From Steinernema hermaphroditum (taxonomy: Eukaryota; Nematoda; Chromadorea; Rhabditida; Steinernematidae), in NCBI GenBank assembly GCA_030435675.1, contig CM059623.1, positions 13,734,092 through 13,798,091 of the forward strand: a DNA stretch of 64,000 nt, written 5' to 3'. The notes under the pieces are model-generated. The model was not told where the DNA came from, searched no databases, and was given only the letters and a program-made list of their open reading frames with translations. Shown here one piece after another: positions 1-17,367 of this stretch (the stretch's first letter is position 1; each line of letters opens with the position of its first letter). The position numbers were made by a program, and so were the translations under genes.

Positions 1-3000
1 GGCTACTTACAATCTCAAAAAAGACGCTATGACTAGGATCTGGATTTAGACACGACGGTCATGATATCTACTGGTAAAGTTAGCATTTAATCTTTTGGAA
101 AGGGTACAATATGAAACAAAGAGCTACAAATGTGAAGGATATCGACCCCATCTTTCCAGTGAAAGATCCTCCAAAAGGTCTCTAAAAGTACCCGGCAACC
201 TACAGCTGAAACGATGTGAGGTTGTGTCCTGCGCGCTCAATTTATACGCACAGCCAGCTGCATCGCGGCCACGCCCACTTTGTGCTTTCGAACACAACTA
301 GCGCACATATGTATACACAAGAGGCGCAATGAATTGGGAAATCGATGGCGACAGCTCAGACTAGACGGTGATGAAAAGAACGACGGCGCATAGAACTGGA
401 AGTAAAGGGCAAACATCGGAGCTCAGTGCATCGTGGAGCTATTCAAAAGTTTGCCTTAGAACATGGCAGTAACACATAGAAATCTTAAGTAGATCGACGT
501 TTTGTGCCTCTCGCTATACAGTCATTTTTTTTTGGGTTTGAACAAGGTGAACATGGGCATCTTTGGACTAGCCCCCAGAAGGGACAATCCATACGTTTGT
601 TTTAAGCAAGGGTATACAGAAATGTGGCTCATTTCGCTGCCAATCAGCTGCTGGACGGCTAAGGAATATGATACTACTGGGTAGCTGATATATTCCAGGA
701 GAGAAGTGCATCAGGCCGGCAATTAGGCTTTCAAATAGTAGCCACTTAAGTGGACATATATATAGTTTTAAAGCTCGTATTATAAAACCACACTCGAAAA
801 GTCCTACATCTAAACGGCTTTTCACAAAAGAGAAATAACGAACATGCCATTTGAAGCCAACTATACAGCTCCCCAAATAGTAATGCTCCCTTTCCGTGCA
901 CTTTTATACGCAAATTGTGTCCTCGGCGGACTCCGCCTAGTTTGTGTTTCAGAACACAAGACAGGCACATCTGTGCACAGAAAAGGCACACCTCGAGGTG
1001 AATCAATAGCGCAATCGATGATTACAACGCCGATGCACCTCCGGCGCCGTGCACTTATCGTCTACGTTCGGCGAAGCGTGAAATAATGGATCGACCAAAC
1101 ATCGACTGGTTGTGTTGAGTGGAAACATCGCTGACAATTAAAAATTCCTGTTTTTGTGTCTGCTAAAACCAGAGTTAAATTCTGGTAGTTCAGAAGATCA
1201 GAGAAACGAGGGCTTAATTAGGGCTTAATCAACCAGCTTTTAGAAAAGTGACCTTGAGCTTCATTCGGCATGGTTAAGCTTTCTCGTAAACCGGCTAAGA
1301 AGGAACGTACAGATCGCTGCCAATCTAACCTGGGTCCTTATGAAGAAATATCTTGCAATATTATCCTGTACAGAAAAGAGAGAGAAAAAAAAACCGATCA
1401 GCTGATCGCTGAATTAGAGAAACCATTAGAGGAAATGAATCGCTACAATAGAGGAATCGTTTCCATCGTCGAGAAATGTGCGGCCTGTTCTCTTATACAG
1501 CCGTTACATAGATCGCCGTTTCAACAGAACTCCGCCCTATGTGTGCTTTAGAACACAACGAAGAGACACTCCCATACAGCCGAGACACAAAATCGTTAGG
1601 AAATACACAACGAAGACAACATAAGATGGCTTAGAGGTGCATTATCACAAACTAGAAGGGAGCATGATTCAACCAACAAGCGATGTTGATTGTCATTGTA
1701 AATGCTTGTAGGTTTTCGATGCTTAAATGGTCTACATTCTCTTTTTCTGCTGTCTACACAGTTTCTTTCAACGATTCTAAATTGCTCCCCTCATTGAATC
1801 CTGGCTAGAGTTGTCCGGGTACCCGAAACCCGAAAAAAATTGTGAAGTCAGTTCGTCTCTAGTCTATGTTAAGAAATTGCCCGTTAAAATGCTGATATGA
1901 GCCTGTTCCCTTTGAGATCCTTCATGATCACCCTACTGTTAACAATATAAACAGTTTAAGATTCATATGTGAACAATAAAATGAATGATAACTCACCTCG
2001 CCTGCAGCAGAGGAGGAACGACAGCATGAGCTTAGGGCTTCGTTGGTGTGTAGCACCTGGTAACGCCTTTTAATCCTGCGCCTTGACAACGCGAGGCGTT
2101 CCCGCCTGAAACGTGTCGGATTCGTTTCATAAAGGCGTGGTTAAACACAAAAAAAAATTTCTCTAAATTACAGTCCTAATTAAGGACATAAGGACATATT
2201 ATAGATTTGTGTCTTGCCGGAAGGCTGATATATCTTTCAGACCTCACCTGTCAGATCCATGTTTGACTAATGTCTTGATTTGTCATTTGATTCTAAACGT
2301 TCTGAGTTCTTTCAAAGTTCAAATTTTTAAAGAATGCGTATCGATTTGTGTACGATGCACCTTGCGATTAAGAACACAACTTCAGCACAGCCATGAACAT
2401 TCCAGGCGCAAACGAAAGCAAATCAATAAAAAGGCCGAGGAGGCGACGTCAGAGCAGACATGTGTACTGAGCACTTATGTTCTTCGCGAGCGAAGACACA
2501 AACTAGAAGGAAGGACGTGACTTTTGAGGGCTGTGACCTTTTTGCTCTGACCTGTTAGATGAATCGCTGAGACCATTATGTATTCAACGTGTGCTTGTTA
2601 TGTGCATCCGAAGAAACGCTATCAGTCCAAATTGTGTGCAGAATCAGGGTCGTTCGATCCGGTCACACCACGAGATCATACAAATCCTCTATAAAGGCAT
2701 TAGCGTGAAGTAGCCTTCAACTGAAATCGTAAATAGGGAAGCTCTCTTTCGTGCGGTTCCGGGCAAGGTTAACACTCGAGATTGTACTAGGGTCTTTCGA
2801 TCCATTCGGCTTAAGCAAATAAATCTAATCTAGTCATCCTGTTTTTGGAGGAGACCTGTAGCTGAAATAATTGTTGATACGTGGAACAATGCTGCAACTA
2901 GCGATATGAAAGGGCATCGTGAGCACATGATGCTTCCTTTTGTTTACCCCTAAGAGCTGCGCTTAAACTTGGGTGAGTCCCGTGAAAGGAGCTTCTGATA

Positions 3001-3117
3001 CATATAGCATTGAGACCGCCTGCTGCGCATGACACCAATCATCAGGGCGATGCTACGCGCGCTGCTAAGATCATCATATACATAGCGCAACATTCGTGCG
3101 CACAACACTTCCGAAAA
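1..3117. repeat. Gene-poor region with decayed dispersed repeat
   Basis: I see no convincing gene in this stretch. Four related segments recur near 280-310, 941-968, 1538-1571 and 2365-2393. Each contains a core like GAACACAA followed by a CAC-rich tail. The copies at about 1538-1672 and 2365-2520 both end in CACAAACTAGAAGG, so the repeat was probably 130-155 bp long and inserted in the same orientation. The copies are too diverged to name a family. Confidence 0.45.
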
Positions 3118-3987
3118 ATGAATTTCGTCCCAATCGCTTTCTTGGAAAATGTGGCTCCTTTGGTCGACAAACTAACCCTTGAACTACTGCAGGATCTCAG
3201 CGGAAATTGGAAACGTGTGCCGCGAGCTCATGCTAAGAAACGCCTAGAACTGACGCTCTACGTCTTTCGTAATAACCGAGACGAATGGTCGTATCAAATT
3301 GACGACGATGTACGAGCAGGACTATCATTGGAAAGAGTGTTCTCTAGGGACAATTTTCCCGTTTTCAGGGCGATCTATGTACTCGATTTTGCGTTTGCCG
3401 ATGAAAGCGTTCCCAAATTCACACAGAATGTGTTCAGCCTTGTAAGAAGCCGTCTTCCTTCTTCATGTCTTCTAGACGTAACACATGGGGAAAACGAAGC
3501 TTCAGACCTCAGTTTCCTGGGGGATTGTCCAGCCGGATCACTGAGCGTTTACTATCAACCAGAATACAAAGCCTTGCTGCTCAAGCATCTTCAATCCGGA
3601 CATCTAAAAAACCTGATTATCAGGAACTCTTTACCCATGGAGCTGGCTCCACACGTGCTCCTATGGGCCGACCAAAACATGGATAATCTACGTACTATCG
3701 ATCTATTCAATTCTCCAGAGATTCGCGTCGGACTTGACTTCGTAGAGCGCTTGAACAACCGATGGCTTCGAGGAAACATGGCTGACGATTTCCGATTTTC
3801 TGCTTTCGCTTCTTTCAGCTGCGAGGATCTCACTGAGTATTGCGAAAGACACAAGTTTGATCATCGCAAGATTGAAAGACATGTTGAATGGAAAGCGACT
3901 AGCAAAATATCCGGGCGAAAACCTCTAGTGTTGTTTTGGAGTCGAATGACACATCGGATAGTAATTAGTCGGAAGGCAATGGGATAA
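3118..3987 (+). CDS. F-box-like orphan family protein, single exon, 289 aa
   Basis: An open reading frame starting MNFVPIAFLENV and running without introns to a stop at 3985-3987. The reading frame is open further upstream, but the ATG at 3118 gives the family-like N terminus (MNxxP...F.E.V). The same start pattern appears in the gene at 59489 (MNDLPYAFYESV), and both have a LSGN motif about 25-30 residues in, so the two are paralogues. The N terminus is F-box-like but not a strong canonical F-box. The rest resembles the variable substrate-recognition part of expanded nematode F-box families. If so, it would act in SCF ubiquitin ligases; this is inference. No signal peptide or membrane segment is visible. 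Confidence 0.7.
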   Translation: MNFVPIAFLENVAPLVDKLTLELLQDLSGNWKRVPRAHAKKRLELTLYVFRNNRDEWSYQIDDDVRAGLSLERVFSRDNFPVFRAIYVLDFAFADESVPKFTQNVFSLVRSRLPSSCLLDVTHGENEASDLSFLGDCPAGSLSVYYQPEYKALLLKHLQSGHLKNLIIRNSLPMELAPHVLLWADQNMDNLRTIDLFNSPEIRVGLDFVERLNNRWLRGNMADDFRFSAFASFSCEDLTEYCERHKFDHRKIERHVEWKATSKISGRKPLVLFWSRMTHRIVISRKAMG

Positions 3988-4872
3988 TCGAGTAAAACTG
4001 GTCACTTCTACGATTACTACCGTTAAAACATTTATATTTTTTGTTTACTATGATTATCAGTTTGATATCATTAACTGCATTTGTGTCTAGTATATTACAT
4101 TTACTCCTGACTCAATGGCATTCACCATGCAAGAAATCTCATAATGCACAATGAAGAATCGTAGATCACCGTAGTCGTAGTTTCTCTTCTTTTTTTTCGG
4201 AGCAGGGCACGACGTCGGAGTTGAAGGAGGTTATCCCATCAGTGTGCGCGGGCTTCGAAACGACAAAGCGGATCGTAACTATCAGGAAGTAGCGCTAGTG
4301 GAGCTCAGCGGGCAAAGTCGAATCTCATCAATGGATCAGCTGGCGGAGCAGATTTCGGAGCTGGAGCGATTCTTCGGCTTGAGTTGGTCGGGCGATGCTG
4401 ACGGTCTTCTTGGCGAGATGTATGTACTCATGTACTAGTACTAGCATTAAAACGGTGGCTATCCACTGTTAAAGATTGTCCAATGGCAAAATCTTTTTTA
4501 GCGATCAAAGTATACAGTCTTGTGAAGTCGAAGATGGAGAGTTCATGGACACTGGAAAAAAACTGCATTAACGCTTTATATCGTTCACACAGAGATCGTT
4601 TAGGGATGAGGAAAAGCCGGCTACAATGCCTCGCTTTCCCTCCGCATTACCATGCCCTGATTGTGATCCACGATTTTCCTATCTCCCGACAAAACAGGTG
4701 CCGAGATTTGGGCTTTCAAATACTTCAAAACATTCTCTGTAAACATACACAACTATCAACGGGGCATAAGAACAGGTTTTCTCATCCCCACCGCCACATA
4801 GAGATGTAAATAGTGTTCCATGAACGAATATTTTCTTTTCCCATCGATCGTTCTGCTACTGTGCTGTCGGTG
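3988..4872. other. Intergenic; one unexplained open stretch
   Basis: No clear gene. A frame at about 4206-4438 stays open and ends with a stop after YVLMY, encoding among other things VRGLRND and a short acidic, Leu-rich segment. It has no good ATG and no recognised domain. It may be an exon or a relic of a neighbouring gene. Confidence 0.25.
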
Positions 4873-6299
4873 ACATGTCCTCAGAGCCTTACCTTCCCGA
4901 AGAGATCCTAGAAAGGATCGTCTCCTTCTGCGACTTGAACACTTGTGTCCACGGACTAGGCTTGGCTAATAAGAAGGTCCGTCAGTTGGCGATAAAACAT
5001 GGACCGCGAAAGTCTGTGAGTATGATTGTAAAGTAGTGTGTACCCTTTGGAATGGCCACTTATGGTGACAGTTTTAGACAAGATGGAACTGTAGGCATCA
5101 TGAGCTGCAAGGAAAAGACGTCCGAAGCAGAGATTGACCACATCGAAGAGGTGTTCTCTGGAATTGCGCCCTTCTGCCAGGTGGAATTCGTGATGTTCAC
5201 GAGTTTCTCGCAAATTGGCGACGAATTTGTGGAGCAGTTGATCGCCATCAAAAACAAATACAGTCACCTTTTTAAAGTGAGGTTCTTAGAGATGGGATCA
5301 AAGGACGATCAGTCGGGATTGTCGACAGATGTCCCTGTAAGCATTATGGAGGAGTTTGGTTGTCTTGGCGTGACTTCTGTGGCCATTCGTCAGGATTTTG
5401 GAGCGGCCAATGAAAAGCTGCTGGTGACAGCACGGAAGAATGGATTCAGACTGTTGGTGAGTTGTCTTTATGTGCTGCTTTTTGACCACAAACATGTGCG
5501 AAAACTAAGCATAAAACATGGATATGGATAAGGGTGATCATCCCCACCGAACCATCCTCAAAGGCAGTTATGGGTTGTTCACGACCATCTATGGGCTACC
5601 CGTGATCATCCATGGGCTGTCTATGACCATCCCTGGCTTTCCAGGATCATCCATTAGTTGTCCATGACCCATCCATGATCATTCATGAGGCTTTCGCCTT
5701 AAGGATCGGGATGGATCAGGATGATATGGTATGGATAGGGAAAGAGTTTAAGCATCGATAGGGGAAGGTAGTCATGGACCGGGGAAGTGATGAGCATCGG
5801 ATTGGCGATACTTTCAGGCATGTACCGCGGGAGTGGTGAGGCATGAGGATAACTCATCCATGACCATCTAAGAGTTGTCCATGATCATGATTGGCTGACC
5901 ATGACCGTCCACGAGCTGTCCATGCCTATTTATGGAATGTCCATGACCATCCCTGGGGTCCAAAAATCAGAGGTTTCGGCCATGCGAGGCGAGCCTTGTA
6001 TTCATCTTTGAATAACACGTAACCTAACAATCAGACTTGGATTTGGCTCCAGCTCTAGATACCTGGACATTCACCACAAAACTTACTTTTAGGTCTGGCG
6101 TAAAAATGTCTCAAACTCCGCTGAACTCCAGAGTCTGTTCGACGCACTACTGGAAGAGAACACAGCGATCTGGAAAAACTGTGAGATCTACTTCGAACTG
6201 ACCTCAAACGAGGACGTCCGCGAGTTGGTTAGAAGCTTTGCCGAAGTAGGCCCAATCTTCGTCAACATTATTGTATTGTCTTGCACAGAGAGCCGCTAG
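4873..6299 (+). CDS. F-box protein, 3 exons, 244 aa
   Basis: Exons by splice signals and phase: 4873-5015, 5072-5456, 6093-6299 (introns of 56 and 636 bp). The protein starts MSSEPYLPEEILERIVSFC, and residues about 6-40 have the classic F-box pattern (LPxEIxxxIxxF, then a hydrophobic helix and xxVRxLA). The rest (about 200 aa) is an acidic, variable region with no domain I recognise. F-box proteins bridge a substrate to Skp1/Cullin ubiquitin ligases; the substrate cannot be told. The product is shorter than most nematode F-box proteins. The large second intron carries a degenerate tandem repeat. The splice phases close (2, then 0), which supports the model. Confidence 0.7.
5563..5965. repeat. 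Degenerate tandem repeat in the F-box gene intron
   Basis: Repeated variants of about 20 bp built on CCATGACCATC and ATGGGCTGTCC fill two blocks (about 5563-5690 and 5850-5965). Between them lies a block in which GGATGG/GGGAAG motifs dominate, partly the reverse complement of the first. It lies wholly within the 636-bp intron. Confidence 0.6.
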
Positions 6300-7378
6300 C
6301 AAGGAGTGCCTGTTCGAGAGGATAACAGTAAACGCCGCGCGAACTGATCACATATCGCCGAGCATCTTCCCCTTTAAGCACATGTCTCTGCTCGGCTATG
6401 CAGTCATATCGTCGGCAGCTGATAACAATCTTCAGGTCAGAAGACGGCACAGCCTCAATAACCTCCGAATCAAATTAAACAATTTGGCACAACATAGGGA
6501 GGCGACATACAAGAACTACTGTATCATGAGTGTTTGAGATCCAAGCACTAGTCTGTAAGCTTAACATTAAATAAATTTTGTGAATTTCTACAAATCCGAC
6601 GTTTTATCATACGATGCGAAGGGGGTAAAACACTAGGACCACTGTATCACAGTGATGCTGACAGAAAGACCCCCACAAGAAGAGGTCAGAGCAACAAGAA
6701 TCGTCGGGAATCAATGCATATCAGAGTCGCCACAGTTCATGGTTCGTGTAATCTCAAACTTTCTGAGGTACAAACCTGCCTTATGATCTTTAGCTTGTTT
6801 AGGTTTAGATTTACCAGACTGTAGGTGAGCCAGTTTGTTGAATTGCACGAGGCGTATCATCCAAACTTGAATCGATAATTGCTCAGATTTCTTTTGATCG
6901 TTCTCTTTCAACCGCCCCCCTCCCCAGAAATTTAGACCCCTCGGAGATCTACTGAAATTTGGACCTCTTTTGATCTCGACCGTCCCCTCGGATTCTGGTA
7001 GGATTTCGACCGTCGCTGACGCGGGGTCTTGGCTGATCTTGGCTTGGCAGCTCAAGAAACATGGTATGAAGGGAGACGGCCAAAATCCTATCAGAATCTG
7101 AGGGGACGGTTGAAAGTAATAGGAGTACGGTCCAGATCAAGCGGTGAACGGACCAATTGGGACGGTCCAAATCCACGATTACAACGGCTTCATGCCCTTG
7201 ACCCTTCGCCTAAACTCCGAATTCTAGCCGACTTTTGCTGTTTTCACTTCAAAAGTGCTGAATTGGCATGACGAGCAGCTGTTTGTTTGTTTTCGCCGCT
7301 ATCTCAATCCCTCTTTCCGAACGACAAACGCTATCTGAACTGAGTGGCGCTCGAAAACAATCACAACACTCGGAGTAG
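6300..7378. other. Intergenic between F-box gene and FMO
   Basis: No gene seen. The 3' part holds the inverted repeat at 6984-7105. No convincing TATA box was found just upstream of the FMO start at 7379. Confidence 0.4.
6984..7105. repeat. Inverted repeat (31-bp arms)
   Basis: The arm at 6984-7014 and the arm at 7075-7105 are reverse complements at about 28 of 31 positions (CCCCTCGGATTCTGGTAGG against its partner). A roughly 60-bp loop separates them. Similar GGGACGGT motifs recur nearby and in the S28 peptidase intron (18320-18430), so this is probably a small non-autonomous element. Confidence 0.6.
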
Positions 7379-9707
7379 ATGGAGAGGAAACGACGCGTCG
7401 CCATCATCGGAGCCGCTGCAAGTGGACTGCCTTCCACAAGGTAACTTCCGTTTTTGTGACATTACAGGGAGTGTTATTAGGCATGCTTTGCTCTACGGAT
7501 TTGAACCTGTCGTCTTCGAAGCATCAGACGACATCGGCGGGCTGTGGCGCTTCAAAACAGAGGACACCGATGGTACGTTTGATAGGTGACAGCTCTGTAC
7601 CCTGTAGACCAACGCCAAATCATGTAGTTGAAAGAAAATTCGGAAAATCAAAGGATTAACACTTGTTCAAATCGACTATTGACTTATTTTCCTTTGACTT
7701 ATTGACTTATCTTGAGCCAGGAAAACCTTGTAGTTACCAACGTGAAAATCAGCTGAATTTTCGAGAAATGGTCCGGATCTTAAAAAGGCTATTGATATAA
7801 GCAATCCTAGTCAGCAGCTTAGGTTTTATCATCCTCTTCAAGTCAACCATAAAATCTGGCCCGTGCTTCTTGAACAAGGCCTGAGGTGACGAAACTTTAT
7901 CTATCGATTTCTACTGCCTCGAAAACGCTTCTTTCCCGTACCCTGTAGGATAACTTCCAGCCAGATATTCATCAATTACCGTGGCTTGTTGCGGACTAAT
8001 CGGATCTCACAGAATCCTCTGTCATGAAGTCAACCATCATAAATACCTCCAAGGAGCTGACAGCCTACAGTGACTTGCCTCCACCAGCGGAATTCGCCAA
8101 CTTTATGCACAACGAGAAAGTGCTCGAGTACCTGCACATGTACGCCGAGCGCTGGGACCTCATGAAGTACATCCGCTTCCGGCACAAAGTCCTCAATATC
8201 CGACGAAGCGTCTCTTATGAGAAGAGCGGCAAGTGGACCGTTCACTTCAGAAATCTTGAGTAACTTCATTCTACCGTAACCCATGGGTAGCTTTCCGTTT
8301 AGGACTGATTCCGAAGAGGAAGAAGAGTTTGACGGTGTGGTAATCGCTTTGGGACATCACTGCACACCTAACTACCCCCCGAAATGGCCCGGTCAGGACT
8401 CTTTCAAGGGAAGAATTATCCATTCTCATTCCTATAAGGACCATCGGGGGCTTGAGGATATGGTATGCATAGTCGTCGGCGTTGGCAACTCAGGATGCGA
8501 TGCGGCGGTTGAGCTGAGCAGAGTCGCAAAAATGGTTCGAACATGATATCGCAATAGTTCTTAGGGAGAGTCTTCTTTCAGGTCTATCTTGTAGCTCGTC
8601 GAGGAGCTTGGGTATACGGTAGAGTCTTTGAACATGGCGTGCCATATGATATATTTTTGAACAGCCGTTTTAACGCCTTCATGATGTCCATCCTCCCGGA
8701 ATCTACTGTGTGTAATTATCTGGAGAACATGGTCGAAAAAAGATTCGATCACGCCAATTTTGGGATCAAGCCGGCGCATCGGATTCTCGGGTAGGCAGAA
8801 GAGATACCGTATACCGTAGCCCATCACTAACAGGGCACATCCAACGGCGAACGACGAACTCCCCAGCAGAATTGCGAGCGGAATGGTATGCGTCAAGCCC
8901 AACATCAAGGAGTTCACCGAGACGGATGTCATCTTCGAGGATGGAACGGTCGCTAAAGACGTCGACCTTGTGGTCCTGGCCACCGGCTACACCTACAACT
9001 TCGACATCGTCGAAGAGGGGCAACTCATCAAAGTCGATCGGAACAAATCGGACCTTTATCAGTTCGTCTTTCCGCTGGAAACCGCCGATCATAATACTCT
9101 GGCTGTGATCGGCTACATTCAGGTATATCACTGCACAGTCCCACCGTAATCCTTGGGATTCTAGCCCCTCGGATCCGTGATGGCCGTGGCTGAGATGCAG
9201 TGCCGTGTTTTCTTCGATGCTCTAAGTGGCCGAACCCGTCTCCCGTCAAAAGACAAGATGATGATGAGTGTCAAGATGAAACGAAAGGAAATGGCGCGCG
9301 TCTATGTAGAGTCGCAGCGCCACACGATCCAAGTACCGTACACTCCATACATGGACGAACTGGCGAATATGATAGGCTGCAAGCCTAATCTGGCGACGAA
9401 GTTCTTCACTGACCCCAAGCTCTGGTATGTCCTGTTGTTTGGACCGAATGTGGCCTATCAGTACCGTCTTCGTGGACCCCATCAGTGGGACGGCGCCCGT
9501 GATGCACTGCTCACTCTTCAAAATCGTGTTGTTTCGGCGACAAGGACTAGAGAGCCTCCTATGGCCAAGAAGTCGAGTGGATTTCCATACATAAAGGCGA
9601 TTGTCGTGCTAGGTGTCGGAACGGTCATCGCGTACCATGTCTACCACAAACATTCGAGTTCTCATGACAGTGTTGGCCTTATCTGTTGTTGGAATCCTCA
9701 TCTTTAA
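7379..9707 (+). CDS. Flavin-containing monooxygenase, 7 exons, 557 aa
   Basis: Exons: 7379-7440, 7481-7572, 8013-8259, 8303-8534, 8582-8790, 8834-9122, 9165-9707; all phases agree. The enzyme uses FAD, NADPH and O2 to oxygenate soft nucleophiles (N- and S-containing compounds) at the ER. Visible motifs are an N-terminal Rossmann segment (VAIIGAAASGLPS), the FMO signature FKGRIIHSHSY, the NADPH-binding VGVGNSGCDAA, the family-typical VKPNIKEFTE, and a C-terminal hydrophobic helix (KAIVVLGVGTVIAYHVY) that would anchor it in the ER membrane. The FAD motif reads GAAASG instead of GxGxxG: the middle glycine is alanine. The exon 4 donor (GTTCGA) is weak. Length is close to the usual ~530 aa. Confidence 0.93.
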
Positions 9708-10292
9708 AACAAGACGAGGCTCAAAATATCTGATCTTTTATATGTTATATAAGATGATTTGTGTCCTTGCTCGGATCCTCCGACAGCTCTCTCAGATATG
9801 AGGGTGGAACATGAAGGATGTCGGCGAACGGTACCCATAATAAGGTGTGTCGTTGAAACTGTGAGATCAATAAATCAATAAATGCAAGGTCAATAGATTA
9901 GTCTCTTTTTTATCATATTTCAGCTCCGCTAGCTCCTCTTGCTACACTCATTAAAGTCTATCATTTTTCGGCGAGATCAACATCACAACCTCCCAACATC
10001 AGTATGACATGAGAGCGTGCAAAGCGCCCCACTCATATCAAAAGACCACCCACTTCGAAAATCACAACCATGCTTTTATGATCGAAATTGAGTCGAAGCA
10101 TTCTTGGGAACTATGAGAACGACTACTAAAGATAAAGACGATAAGTTTGTGCTCGCGGGCATGTTTGCTTTTCGGACACGAATAGGGCACAGTGCTGCAT
10201 CTTTATAACGTCATCGCGTCACTTTCGAGAAACGTCATATTTTCTTGGCGACATCACCGGCGATCGGCGTTCCTCCAGTCGCTGGTCGCACA
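9708..10292. other. Intergenic between FMO and ABC transporter
   Basis: No gene seen. A short AT-rich stretch with AATAAATCAATAAAT at about 9868-9882 is a plausible poly(A) signal region for the FMO mRNA. Confidence 0.35.
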
Positions 10293-16441
<6,149 letters not shown>

Positions 16442-16479
16442 ATTTCGGGAAGTTACATATCCTGTTTGTAGAATAAATA

Positions 16480-16892
16480 TCCCCTATATATAAATGGAGA
16501 ACCGACGGGTCCGTTGGTCTGTGTGTGTGTTTTTCCGTGCGCACGGCGGAAACACCCACACAAAATAAGGACCACGAGGAGAACCGAACCCGACACCGCC
16601 CGCTTACAAACGGATAACGTTCGCAAAGAGCCACACAGACAGTTGAGAAGGTAGTGCTCTTCTTCCACTATTTCTCTGGTGATGCTAGGCTTTGAGTTTT
16701 TTTGCTGTTTTTGAGTGATTTCTTGTCTATTTTGTAACCAGCAGTATTTTCGGTTCGAGTTTCCTGAAACTTTACAATTTTTTCGCCCACTTTAGCCATT
16801 TACATGAGCGCCAATCTTGCCGCCCGCAGGGCTACATGCTAATTGGCTTTTAGTACCTGGAGGGCGCGAATTCGCGCGCAGCCGGGTTTATT
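16480..16892 (+). mobile_element. Dispersed element, copy A (Helitron-like ends, non-autonomous)
   Basis: The left end reads TCCCCTATATATAAATGGAG, followed by a GACGGGTCCGT palindrome. The right end contains the hairpin GCGCGAATTCGCGC (16864-16877), then GCAGCCGGGTTTATT. The same ends occur inverted at 50213-50742 and in the same orientation at 40495-41730. A TC start and a 3' hairpin recall Helitrons, but I see no CTRR terminus, so the class is open. No coding capacity in this copy. Confidence 0.7.
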
Positions 16893-17367
16893 AATTTAAT
16901 CGACAGTGTGCATTAAGAAGAGTGGACAGGCCAACTTCGGGCAAGCCAGCTTTCCTATCTTATCGATGCTCATATCTTGCTCCAGAGCTCTCTTCAGGGA
17001 GACTATGGTGACGTGGTGCCTTCTTCTCCAGAATGTATCGCAGTTTTTTTTTCGTTTGATTCAGATCAAACGAGTTGTGCGGTTCGATATCCTTGGTCCT
17101 TATTGGTCTACATCTATTGGTCTTGAACCAGAGGATCAAATACCTGTACTGATCCAGGACGTAAACTCGGATGCATTCTGAGAGATGCAACCGTCCAGCA
17201 AATTACAGTAACAGCCACTTACGGCAATACCAAACACCGTGCTTTTCGTGCCATACATAGGCATACACATTGACATAAACGTAGTGATATGACTTTCATA
17301 TGACGTAATCTGACCATCGCCGGGGGTATTTAAGAAGCGATAAGAGTCGTTAATCCGCCGTTCAGCC

